A stretch of DNA of 64,000 bases from Crotalaria pallida (lineage: Eukaryota; Streptophyta; Magnoliopsida; Fabales; Fabaceae). The DNA is taken from NCBI GenBank assembly GCA_037953625.1, contig CM075650.1, forward strand, positions 143,869,206 to 143,933,205, read 5' to 3'. A program made the position numbers and the translations under genes. Shown here piece after piece: positions 36,805 through 48,160 of the stretch (positions are counted from its first letter, which is position 1; each line of letters opens with the position of its first letter). The notes below the pieces were generated by a model. That model worked only from the letters and a program-made list of their open reading frames with translations, had not been told where the DNA came from and ran no database searches.

Positions 36805-39800
36805 GTAAATTTGAATGTTTTCAAGACATTTTGATTTTTATAAAAATTGAGAATTCATGTGCAATTGGGTGTGGATGTGTGATTTGGTATTCTAATAAGT
36901 TTTTGTGTGATTTTCAATCATAGTTTTATTTTAAATTGCTTTAATTTAAATTTGAACCATTAAAAATGTCTAATGATTGAAATTTGTGAGTTAAAAAGAT
37001 GACGAGTTAGAAAATACAAATACATGTATACATAATATCACATATTCATTCCAACTAAATATATGACATATTAGATAAGTTCACCATACTCCAATTAAGT
37101 ATAGTGTTTTAAGGGTAAAAAAATAAAATTTCCATTAGTTTGATTATTTTTTGTATGATCTTGATCAGTTTGTAAGAAGTTTGTTGAAGACCAGATAACA
37201 GAAGTAGGCATTGAGTCGTGTCATGTCTGTGAAGTGGGTAGGGGTAGCGATCCTTTAAAGAAAATGAGGTCAGTTCTCAATGTTTGTAGTCATGTCACCC
37301 AATATTGTAGTTTACTCTTTTTTCTTCAAAATACACATGAAAAAATAGGTTCAAATACAATTGTCGTTTTTATAGTTCATACATAGTTTAGATAACATAA
37401 CATTGAAATTACACACCCCCTTCAAAAAGATAAATGAAAGAAATATAACAAAATTGTAATAAGGTATTCTTTCAAGGTACTATCTCAATGCAACATGTGA
37501 GAGTAAGAATTGGTGCATACGAACCAGGATTCCATTCATAGTAATAGTTTTGAAAATTTGATTATAAAAAAATCTTCTAAATACAATAACTATCCTCTCT
37601 CTGCATCATAGTAGCTTTTTATAAATTAGATGCACATGAACTATATCGTACGAGGAAAAAATATACAATCACTTGGGCTTCTCTAACTAGCTCTTTATTT
37701 ATGCTGTGTGTTTGAATATCAAATTTAGATGTTTTCCTAGCATAAATTTAACATGCTAATATTCTGCAAAGACAACAATATTGAAACACTTAGGTTTAGT
37801 TGTGTTTGTAGTCGAGGTTATGATAGATGTGTTAAAGCATCAAAATGATTAAGCTTATAACAATCATGCATTACGACCATCAATTTGCATTTAATATATA
37901 CTGTTACATGGACTAGAGTGTAAAGTTTTTTATTTGTGTTAACTTTTAAATATGAATGCTAAGTTGCAAATCTTGTTTTCTGATTATTAGGACAGAGGAT
38001 ATTTTGCAATCCTTGAGGGACATAATTTTATCTGAAGACAAGAAAATAGTGGAGGCAACTAAAGTTGACAGCACGCCAAGCATGACCAAGGGTCTTGGGG
38101 AAGAGATGATGAGCCTCTCGTCTTTCAGCTCTATGTATAAGGTTATGTTAATATGTTTTATTTCGTTTATAGTTACATTTTTTTTATTTATCGTCAGAGC
38201 ATGAAGAAGAGAGCGCACTTCTTAGGATTTCAAACCGAATGCTTTCATTTTACTAAGTTTTATTTATTTGATCTCTGAATTCATTTGTATTCAATGATTG
38301 TATTGACATTTTGTTAGTGTAGAGTTCAAGCCCTTTAAAAGATAGTCAAGAAGGTGTTGAATTAGAAGGATTGGATAGTCCAAAAACTTCTAGCTCTTCT
38401 ACATTGAAACTAAATGCCAGTAATTCCAAGACGAAGATTACGTCAAGCCAAGAAAAGGAACTTGCTCGAGGAAGATCAAGCCAATCATCTCATCAAGAGC
38501 ACGGTGCTGCTAAGACTAAGCCGTTGGAAGATGAATCAATTTGGATTGTTGTAAAAGCTTCTGAAAATCAGTAAGAAGATTTGGATTTACAACTTGAATT
38601 TACAATTTATATAGCTCTTCATGAACTCTAATTCCTTACCAATGTATGTTCCAGGGAAGGAGTACCATTGCCCCCAATAACTCCTACATGTTATATGAAA
38701 ATCAAGTAAGTTCTTTCACATTCACTACAATTATGTGTGTACATAAGAATAATTATGTTCAGAGTGATGTATGATACAATTAAAACATTATTCATTGGTA
38801 TATTTGTTATTATATGTTTAATATTATGATTATTTGATTATAAAAAATTATTATTATTATTGTTATGATTATTTATGATTACTTGTTATTCCTTACTTAT
38901 TGGGGAATACTATTTTCTTTGCATCAAGACAATCTCCTCCATATGGTAAACTACATGCAACATATTAATCATGAAGAAATATAATTAGAGCTTGACTTTT
39001 CATTGATTGTATGTGCCTTAGGTCAATGACATGATTTATCATTCCATCAACTATCAAACTATATATTTAGTTTTATTTATGAAGGAGAAAAACCTCTTAA
39101 CACAATTTTTTGAATTATACATCAACAATTTTAATTGAAACTAGGAGGACATTTTTTCTATAAGTGATTTTTTTTAGTTAAAAGCCTGAAAATAAATTAC
39201 ACAAGAATAAAGCCCAACTATATGAAATTTATTGAAGCACATGATTTTGGTAAGAAAATTTGGCTAAATATTGATTATAAATTGCATATATTTATATATG
39301 ACAATCGGTCGTTACCCTATCATTTCTTAATTAGATATGAAATACTAATAAGTTTCAGGTCAGCGAAGTGTTGTTAGATTATGGAAAGATGCAGATTGTG
39401 TATGTTTAATGGTTGCTGCTCCTAATGCATCATAAAATAGATATTTAGAAGACATAGAATATGGTATAAGGTATCATATGTTGATTTCTCACATCTTCTC
39501 TTCATTTTGCCACAGGGATGGAAGTTTGAAGATCTTAGGTATCCGAAAATACGTGCAGAATAAATTGGGCCTAGAAAGTGAAGAAGAGGTAAATTTCTTC
39601 GTTTATTTGCTGTGCATATCTGAAAGACAATTTATTAAGGAACATTTAGGAAAAGAGTCTAGTATAATGTCTTGTTTGATCGTGAGCTCTTTGCTATTTA
39701 AATTTTACCATTATCTTTTAAACCCATGGCACGTTGCATTATTGGAAGACATGCACTCTTAAGTGATAAGATATTTAGTGTGATACTTTTTCGCTCTAAT

Positions 39801-40612
39801 CTTAAGTCTTAACTAGTTGACATGCAACTATCATTAGCAGCATGTCACTCTAATTATTTTGACGCTTGCTTTTCAATATACTTATTATCCAATCAACTTT
39901 ATTATTTTTATAAATTGATTTTTTTCGATATTTTTATAAATTGATTTGAATTGATATTCGAAAGCCTTTATTTGACTCATATTACTTTTTTCACTAGCTT
40001 TACACTGGCCTACTCTTATTTTTCACTTCACCTACTTGTCTTTATTGGGGTTGAATTTTATTCACCATTCACTTGCCTTCACTTTTTTTATGAAGATAAT
40101 TATGACTAAAATTATATGGTACTTTTTTATGTTAATTTTAATTATAATTAGCTACATATATAGATGTAATCAAATACTTAGAACCTTCACAAACATTAAC
40201 ATACTACTATTACATGAATAACTAACATTACGATTCGAAAAAAATAAAGTATGTGCATATGAAGTTTAAATTTCCAACAAACAATATTGTCCTGATCATT
40301 GCTAGAATGTAAATATGTAATGGAATAAATATGGTTTGCAGGGTTGCTGAGGTGAAAACAATGTGTTTATTATTGGTTCTAATAATTTCAAGATAAAAGG
40401 ATTATGCTTGTTAACTACCGTGTTACATTGTTCTCACCCTTCAATCATTTCTTCTTCTTTTTTCCCAGATTGAGATTAAGTGTATGGAAGAAACTCTACC
40501 TTTTACGATGGAGATTACAGATGTATACCAGTCATGGCTGAATAGTAAATCTTCGAACGAGATAATTGTAGCAACCGTTGGGTACGGTCCTCAGCTGAAG
40601 ATTTTGTCATGA
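35682..40612 (+). CDS. DRIP-like RING protein, copy B, C terminus altered by a frameshift
   Basis: Exons are 35682-35799, 37169-37268, 37991-38141, 38323-38570, 38655-38705, 39516-39588 and 40469-40612, all with GT-AG introns at the same positions as copy A. The CDS is open for 294 residues. RING ligands match copy A (CPIC, ECIH, then C), and Phe again replaces the sixth ligand, so that change predates duplication. Exon 4 is 3 nt shorter. In exon 7 a 5-nt insertion after GTTGGG (about 40582) shifts the frame and ends the protein at TGA 40610-40612, replacing the conserved SSAEDFVM..YGRKV tail. An in-frame ATG at 35631 could add 17 residues. Whether B is a functional variant or an early pseudogene is undecided. 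Confidence 0.7.
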
Positions 40613-41693
40613 TAATTAACTGTGGCAGGAAGGTCTCAAAGCCGTGATCATTAGAGTGCTTATGTGACTTGGACACATATTATTAGTTGTTTTATCCGAT
40701 GCTCGTTTGAATTATGATTTTCTTTCTTTTTTTTTGATTGGATAACTTTTGAATTATGATATTCCTTTTTTTTGGGTTGGATAACTTTTGGATTATGATT
40801 TTCATTTCTCATGCTATTTGCTTTGTTTGCAAGACGATGAAATGTTTATGCTACGTTATTGTGATTGATGATAATACTTGTTAGTAGATTTCAATCTTTC
40901 TAATAAAAAAATTGCAATAGATGATAGGAAAGGAAATCACATGATCTATCGTATGCAAGACTGTCCCCGTGCATGGCATGAGGATCTAGATCATAATACG
41001 TCATCTCATACAGTTCTTGGCTTGTGTTTTTGAGTGTTAGTTCTTGAATCTCAATTTTTATAGATATCAAAATCTATTTTTTGCCTAACTTCGAGAGAGG
41101 TTTTTTTAATTAAAAATGAATTTTTTGATCTTAAAAATCCTTTTTTTTATTAGGAGGGTGCATTTTTTCGATTTGGGAGTCTCGAAAAAAATTCTGATAG
41201 AGTTCGCTAGAAAAGAAATAGGATTTGGGGTCTAAAAAATAGGATTTAAGAGTTAATTACAAGTTTTTTATACAAGAGAACTAGTCCCCAACCCCCATTT
41301 TTCGATGGAGTCAGTCAGAATGTTTTTTCGACACTCCCGAATCGGAAAATGTATTTTTATGATTATCTCCTTATTGGCAAATGCACTTTTAAAGACAAAA
41401 AATGCATTTTTTAACTCGAGGATGTCGAAAATCATTCTAGCTAAACCCCTTTGAATAAAAATGGGGGCCGGGGTTTAAAAATATGGGAGCTGGGGACTAA
41501 TTCCATTTATAAAAATGATTAATCGAATTCCTCTTTGTTGGAAACCAACAAGCGGCCTAACAATTTAGTAGAGGGGGGGGGGGTGAATAGTAAATTGAAG
41601 TAATGATACTAATTTTTCGAATGTAATTGATAATAACAAATTACGCGCTTACTGTTTTAAAACAAAAATAATTTTCTGTCCAAAAATGAATGA

Positions 41694-41727
41694 ACTACTC
41701 GATTAGTTGATGGACTACTCGAGTAGT
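41694..41727. promoter_or_regulatory. One palindrome pair near the R-U5 side of the 3' LTR
   Basis: ACTACTCGATTAGT (41694-41707) and ACTACTCGAGTAGT (41714-41727) start 20 bp apart. The equivalent pair in the 5' LTR is at 50141-50174. In minus orientation this pair lies downstream of the U3 array. Confidence 0.6.
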
Positions 41728-42453
41728 GCGTGTCTATTCAGACAGATAACAGAGTTTTCAAAAGCTGGGTTTTGCTAACACAAAGCCAAGAACAGAAGCG
41801 GATGATTTGCTATCTTAAGGTTCTGAAGAAAGATTAAATAACAAAAATAAACGAAAGCAGTAAAAGATAGACACAGGGAATTATTATACTGGTTCACTCT
41901 CTATCCACTGAGAGCTACGTCCAGTCCCCCCTAAACCTTAGGGAGTGTCTACTAAAATCAGTTCAAATCGGTTACAATAGGAGATACAAGTGAACCTCAC
42001 TCTATCACACCTATCCCTTTCAAGAGTGTACCAAACTCTTGAAATCTACCCCAATTTGAGTTGACCGAGACGGTTGAAGAACCTCTTCAACGCTTTCAAT
42101 ATTAGGACTCCTTGAAACCTTCAAGATATCCTTCCTTTCTTCAATGGAGAAAACAGATCACAGAGAAACGGCTCCAAAACAATCTCAAATGATGATGAAA
42201 AGAGAAAAGCTAGAATACTAGAGATTGTTTCTTAGAAAGGGATTTGGATCAAAAATTGTGTGCACGGTTTTTCAAAAATTCTCAACGCTTCATATCAGTA
42301 TCTCGTTGTTGAAGAGGTAATCCTGATTATAAAATGTTTTTCAATGCCCCAAAAATCAGGGAGAAGCTTCATAAAATGGATTAGGAAAGATTCTCCCTTG
42401 ATTGCCTCTTCAACAGCTATATATGAATTAAAGGACTGACAGATCTGATACGT

Positions 42454-42661
42454 ACTACTCGAGTAGTTGAAGCACTACTCGAGTAGTGATAAAATTGTGG
42501 ACTTACTGTTTCTCAAGCTACTCGATTAGTGCAGTAACTAATCGATTAGTTGAGAACTAATCGATTAGTCAACAGACTACTCGAGTAGTTGAGGATACAG
42601 TGAGCAGACCAATTTTCTTCAATGCAGGCTACTCGAGTAGTGCATCAACTACTCGAGTAGT
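42454..42661. promoter_or_regulatory. Array of eight paired palindromes in the 3' LTR
   Basis: Fourteen-bp motifs of the form RCTAMTCGAKTAGT start at 42454, 42474, 42517, 42537, 42556, 42576, 42628 and 42648. Within-pair pitch is 20 bp (19 once). Motifs are self-complementary or nearly so, hence each pair can also form a 14-bp stem with a 5-6 nt loop. The 5' LTR has the same array at 50901-51108. Confidence 0.8.
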
Positions 42662-42935
42662 TACTGCTACTTTCATAAAAATTTAAAGACCAGAAATGAT
42701 TTTCCAAAGCACCTAGTCCCTTTCTAAGCTTTTTCACTATTTTAGCTCAACTAGTATTCATGCTAACTAACTCATAATCACTTGATTAATCAACCTAAGT
42801 CTACCACCCACACTCAACATAAATATACAATAATACAAGGGAGCGGGAAATGGAAGATTCCTAAAATGGTTGTTGTTGATGATGTCCTTGGCACTTTGTC
42901 TTCATCAAAATAAAGCTTTCCTTGTTGCACTTTCA

Positions 42936-42948
42936 GTCTCCCCTTTTT
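42936..42948 (-). promoter_or_regulatory. Polypurine tract of the Sirevirus copia
   Basis: Immediately inside the 3' LTR the minus strand reads CAAAAAGGGGAGAC, the expected plus-strand DNA priming tract of Sireviruses, preceded by ATCATCA. Confidence 0.8.
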
Positions 42949-43301
42949 GATGATGACAAATGCTTGTTGATGTTACATACTCCCCCTGAATGTATGCACC
43001 TGTACCTGTAAGAATTAACCAACAAACACAACAACCTTTCTCCCCCTTTTGGCATGATCAAAAAGGAGCCAAAACACTTACGTACGTGACAAAAGAGAGA
43101 TTATGAATCAAACGCAATAGTATGAATAAATATAAAGCCAAACCAGATGCAATGCGTATCCATGGATGAGTTAAATAATCAAAAAGTCTTAAACGGAAGA
43201 ACATAAGTCTACATAAAGGTTGGATACACACATCCAAAGATAAAAACTAAAGCACCAAGATGAAAACCAGCAAAAGGTTAAAAAAAACATTTTAAAAACA
43301 T
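42949..43301 (-). other. Noncoding 3' leader between envelope-like ORF and polypurine tract
   Basis: No open frame is recognised. It contains a second CTCCCCC/TTTTGGCATGATC polypurine-like tract at about 43030-43065. Confidence 0.5.
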
Positions 43302-44519
43302 TTAAGATGATGGGGGAGGATGAAAAGCTCCAAAGGCATCAGTGATAAATTGCTGCATGTTATCATAGTCCTCCACCATACGAAGCTCCATTTGATCCAT
43401 ACGGCTGTCAATGCGATCCAGACGATCGTTGACCCGCCCAAAGTGAGTATCCATATGTGACATCAAGGAGCCATGCATAGCTCGAAGATCAAATGTTGAA
43501 GAACCAGGAGAGGGAGACACATGAGGCTGAGAAGGCTGAGCATCCATAAAGTCATCCACATTTAGCCCTTCTTCGGCTGCCTGAAAAGCTTGTTCTTCTT
43601 CTTCCCTTTCTTCATCCTGAGGAGCAGGATTACCTTCTAACATAGCCTGAAGATCCGCCTTCCAATACCAAATTCCAGTTTGTGGATGCTGTTGCAGACC
43701 AATCAAGTGAAACACGGCATCATTAATGCAGTATTCATTATCTTCATAGTGAGTACATGGGTCATTAGCAGGAATAACGACGCCAAAATGTTGAGCAATT
43801 TTAGTAACATGCATTGGATAGGGCAGCCATCTAGTCGAAGTACCAGCCGCCATGAGCATCCTTTCCACAATCACCAAAGCCCAGTTTATACTGGTATTAT
43901 TTATGATGCCATTCATAAGCTTGATGTCATCCTCAAAAGCTTGTCCAAAGTTCCTGGAAGTCCTTGGAAACACAATGTATGTGATGATATATAGAAAAAT
44001 CTTGTTCTCCACGGTCATTGACTTAACCTTTTTATTACCTTTAGACCATCAAAAACCAAGACGCAGAGTCTCAGAATAAGTGCTAGAAATATCACAATCC
44101 AAACCCCTATTAACTAGTGAAGCTCCAACAGTAGGTAAATTAAAGAGAGCATGCAAGTCGGCCAGAGTAAATACAATACGAGTGCCATGAACAAAGGTGT
44201 AATATTTGTCTCCTTGTTTCACTAGATTTGCATAAAAGTGCCTGAGAGTCCTAGTGTAAAAAGGCCCATTAAACTCTAGGAATTGCTGTAAACCAGAATT
44301 AGCAAGAAGATTTACCCGAGGTAGGTGCTAATGAAACAACCAGAACGCATTTATCCAGCGAATCTCAGCGGGGTCCCTTGATGAAAAACGCTCATACCGA
44401 TCAGATCGAGAGGCGGCGGAGAAGTAATGATTCAGATCCACTTGATTAGCACGCCTCTTAGTACACTTTGCAGCAGGAGCAGGAGCAGAGGATGATGATG
44501 CCATTGGAGTTCTCACCAA
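43302..44519 (-). pseudogene. Envelope-like ORF of the Sirevirus copia, interrupted by two stops
   Basis: One reading frame of 406 codons runs from Met at 44519 to the stop at 43302, broken by TAG at 44328-44330 and TGA at 44049-44051. The N-terminal part is basic and Ser/Ala-rich. The middle resembles the plant transposon-associated domain annotated as envelope-like in Sireviruses (RWINAFW, a GTRIVFTLADLHALF stretch, TRWLPYPMHVTKIA). The C terminus has an acidic segment, then a predicted coiled coil with repeated Asp-Arg-heptads (VNDRLDRIDSRMDQMELRM). I saw no convincing signal peptide or membrane anchor. The function in the family is unknown, and a role in cell exit is speculation. Confidence 0.75.
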
Positions 44520-44605
44520 AAACGGATTTTTAGGTTTTGAAAGGGGGGAAAACCGGATTTGAGAATAAATAGAGAGAAAAAGAGAAGATTGAGTGGAGAA
44601 ATAGA

Positions 44606-44615
44606 GATATAAATT
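44606..44615 (-). promoter_or_regulatory. Candidate TATA motif upstream of the envelope-like ORF
   Basis: The minus strand reads ATTTATATCT, about 90 bp before the first Met and about 150 bp after the internal palindrome array. It is consistent with, but not proof of, an internal promoter. Confidence 0.3.
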
Positions 44616-44767
44616 GAAAAAGAGAAGATTTTGTGGAGAAATTTTGTGAATTAGTGCATAAAATTAGAGATTCTAGAGAGAGAGGGAGAGAAAACCGTGC
44701 TTTGAGAGAGAAGATGAATGAGGACGAAGATAAGGGGATTCGGTCTTAACTGCTGCAGAATCAGCGA

Positions 44768-44874
44768 ACTACTCGATTAGTCAAGGGACTACTCGAGTAG
44801 TTCGACCAGACAGAGAGCTTGAAAAACAGGTCTGAAGAGGACTACTCGATTAGTTAAGGGACTAATCGAGTAGT
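44768..44874. promoter_or_regulatory. Internal palindrome array upstream of the envelope-like ORF
   Basis: Four 14-bp motifs start at 44768, 44788, 44841 and 44861, two pairs at exactly 20-bp pitch, like the LTR arrays. In the second pair, ACTACTCGATTAGT and ACTAATCGAGTAGT are exact reverse complements of each other though neither is a perfect palindrome, so the pair forms a perfect 14-bp stem with a 6-nt loop. Confidence 0.75.
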
Positions 44875-45082
44875 ACGAAAAAAAAGTTATATATTCAGCA
44901 GCAGATAGAGCCCCAAATGAAAATAAAATCATTTTAATAAATCATTTGAAAATAAATGCAAGCCATAATAAGCACTTATGATGCACATTTCAAGCCCAAA
45001 AGATTTAAGAGAAACATACAAACAAATTCATATCGAAATAAGACTTTGAATCATGGTGACTTTAAGAAAATACTTAATTCAA

Positions 45083-47821
45083 TTAGCTGACACTAGATTC
45101 ATCTAAAATGCCTAGCTCCCTTCTTATATGATAGAAGGTGTCTCTTGGCAGGGGTTTTGTAAAAACATCAGCTAATTGATTTTCAGTACTTACAAAATCT
45201 ATAGTGCAGTCACCCTTTTGAACATGATCGCGTAAAAAATGATGTCTTATCTCGATGTGTTTTTTTCGTGAATGATACACAGGATTCTTAGTTAGATTGA
45301 TTGCACTGGTATTATCACATTTGATAGGAATGTGATCTAATTTTAAACCAAAATCCGATAGTTGTTGCTTCATCCAAAGGATTTGAGCACAACAACTACC
45401 GGCTGCAATATATTCTGCTTCTGCGGTCGAAAAAGCAACACAAGCTTGCTTTTTGGAAAACCAAGACACTAGTGAACTTCCCAAAAAATGGCATGTACCA
45501 CTAGTGTTTTTTCAATCAAGCTTGCATCCCGCAAAATCAGAATCAGAATAACTAATCAAACTAAGATTAGCATCACTGGGATACCATAATCCAGTGTTTT
45601 CAGTCCCTTTTAAATATTTGAAAATACGTTTTACAGCAGATAAATGGGATTCTTTTGGTTTTGCTTAAAAACGTGCACACATGCAAACACTAAACATTAT
45701 ATCCGGTCTGGATGCAGTTAAATATAGTATACTACCTATCATGCCCCTATATTTACTTACATCTACCGGCTTACCTGACTCATCCTTATCGAGGTAGCAA
45801 GAGGTGTTCATCGGAGTTGCTGCGTTCTTGCACTTTTCCATTCCAAATTTCCTTAAGAGGTCCTTGCAGTATTTCGCTTGATGCACAAAAGTCCGTCCTT
45901 TAACTTGCTTCACTTGAAGTCCTAGGAAGAACGTGAGTTCCCCCATCATCGACATCTCAAATTCACCTTTCATCAAAACTGAAAATTTCTTGCACAAGGA
46001 CATATTAGTAGCACCGAAAATTATGTCATCTACATATACTTGTACTAAAAGAATGTCCTTTTTCGATTTATAAATGAATAAAGTTGTATCAACCTTCCCT
46101 CTTTCAAAACCTTGTTCTAAAAGAAAAGAACTCAATCGGTCGTACCAAGCTCTGGGAGCTTGTTTCAAACCATAGAGAGCCTTTTTGAGTTTATAAACAT
46201 GGTTGGGAAATTCATGGTTTTCAAAGCCAGGAGGTTGTTTAACATAAACTTCTTCATTTATATACCCATTTAAAAATGCGCTTTTAACATCCATTTGAAA
46301 AAGAGTGAATTTCATCAATGATGCAAAAGCAAGTAAAATTCTAATTGCTTCAAGGCGTGCAACTGGAGCATAGGTTTCGTCATAGTCGATACCTTCCTCC
46401 TGGTTGTAGCCTTGAGCAACAAGTCTCGCTTTGTTTCTAATAATTATTCCTGATTCATCCATTTTATTTCGATAAATCCATTTTGTACCAATTATAGTAT
46501 GATCATCAGGCTTAGGAACCAAATCCCAAACATCATTTCTGATGAATTGATTTAGTTCCTCTTGCATAGAAATAGCCCAATGTTCATCCCCAATTGCTTT
46601 TTGGACAGAATCAGGTTCAATTTGAGAAACAAAGGAAACGAAATTACAAAAATTTTGAATGGAACGACGAGTTAATACTCCCTGTGAGATATCACCTATC
46701 ACTTTGTCGATTGGATGATTTTTGCTTGTTTTCCAAGCGGGAGGCAGATCATCCTTTTGAGTTTCCTCTTCAGTTGAGTTTTGAATGTCCTCTCTAAGAT
46801 TATCAGTTAAGTCCATAGAACTACCTGCACTTTCTGCACCACTCAACATATCTCCTTTCGGAGACTCATCAAACATAACATGTATTGATTCTTCTATGGT
46901 AGACGTTCTTTTATTAAAAACTCTAAATGCTTTACTATGGGATGAATAACCTAAAAATATACCTTCATCCGCTTTTGGATCAAATTTTCCAAGATGCTCT
47001 TTTCCGTTATTTAAAATAAAAACTTTGCATCCAAAAGCGTGAAGATGGGATATATTTGGCTTTCTACCCTTGTAAAGTTCATAAGGAGTTTTCTTTAAAA
47101 TAGGTCTAGTCAAAATGCGATTTATAACATAACATGCAGTATTGACAGCATCAGCCCAAAAATAATGTGGTACTTGAGATTCATTCAACATAGTTCTAGC
47201 AAGCTCCTCAAGTACTCTATTTTTCCGTTCCACAACTCCGTTTTGCTCAGGAGTTCACGGAGCAGAAAATTGATGCTCTATGCCAAATTTTGAACAAAAA
47301 TTATCAAATTTGTGGTTTTCGAACTCGCCGCCATGGTCCGTTCGGATTACAATTACTTTTTGGTTGACTTGGTTTTGGACTCGTTTGACAAGATTTTTAT
47401 AACTTTTGAAAGTATCGCTTTTTGAAGTTAAAAAAAAAAGTCCAAGTAAATCGAGAAAAGTCATCAACAATTACCAAGGCATAATAATTACCACCAAAGC
47501 TCTTTATTTGCGATGGTCCAAACAAGTCCATATGAAGTAATTCTAATGGCCTTGATGTGGAAACCATCGTTTTTGAAGAAAAATTATTTTTAGTTTGTTT
47601 GCACTTTTTACAAGCTGTGCAAACTCCCTCTAAATCAAATTTCAGCTTTGGTAAACCAATTACTAAGTCTTTGGATTGAAGTTTCTTTAATTGATTTACA
47701 TTAATATGGGTTGTCCTACGATGCCATAACCAAGTATCATTCTCTTTGCTAACCAAACAAGTGGATACCAAAGAGGTTATTTCATTTAAATCAACCAAAT
47801 AAGTATTGTTAGATCTTTTCC
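45083..47821 (-). pseudogene. Sirevirus pol: integrase C-part, reverse transcriptase, RNase H, with stops
   Basis: Visible in order on the minus strand: gag-pre-integrase zinc-binding region (WLWHRRTTHINVNQL, CTACKKCKQ), integrase core (LLHMDLFGP, IRTDHGGEFEN, NGVVERKNR), reverse transcriptase (DVWDLVPKP, TKWIYRNKM, QMDVKSAFLNG, VYVDDIIFGAT) and RNase H (AFSTAEAEYIAAGSC, CDNTSAINL, DVFTKPL). Lesions are a frameshift near 47430-47441 in an A run of the coding strand, and stops at 47255-47257, 45665-45667 and 45512-45514. These three stops are TGA, TAA and TGA, at places where the family usually has Arg, Gln and Arg codons. The enzymes would copy and insert the element; this copy cannot make the full polyprotein. 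Confidence 0.9.
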
Positions 47822-48160
47822 CCACAAATTTAATAGAATTGTCCTTATTGCTCTTAATAAAACATTGAGTGGAGGTAAAAACAACATGATTATCGATATC
47901 ACAAAGTTAACTTATACTTAAAAGATTATGTTCTAAACCTTGTACATATAAAACGTTATTGATAATCAAGTTTGAGGAATTTCCAATTTTACCCTCACCC
48001 AATATCTTACCTTTGTTGTTGTCCCCATACGTAACGTATCCTTTTTCCTTTGGAGTAAGCTCTATGAAGTGCTGCTTGTCTCCAGTCATGTGCTTCGAAC
48101 ATCCGCTATCCAAGTACCATCGATTCTCCTTCGTTCGAAAGCACACCTACAAGACAGAGA
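47822..48160 (-). pseudogene. Sirevirus aspartic protease region
   Basis: The frame carries the copia protease signature WYLDSGCSKHMTG and a later LILGEG-like glycine segment, ending LEHNLLSIS before a TAA stop at 47907-47909. It is in a different frame from the gag C-terminal part (48161-48817), implying a frameshift near 48155. Retroviral-type proteases cut the Gag-Pol precursor. Confidence 0.8.

Larger units (their letters stand above)
41536..42935 (-). repeat. 3' LTR of the Sirevirus copia
   Basis: It begins TGTTGGAAACC and ends TTGCACTTTCA on the plus strand. It carries ten 14-bp palindromic motifs in pairs, matching the other LTR, plus a G10-12 run at about 41573-41583 near its edge. 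Confidence 0.95.
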
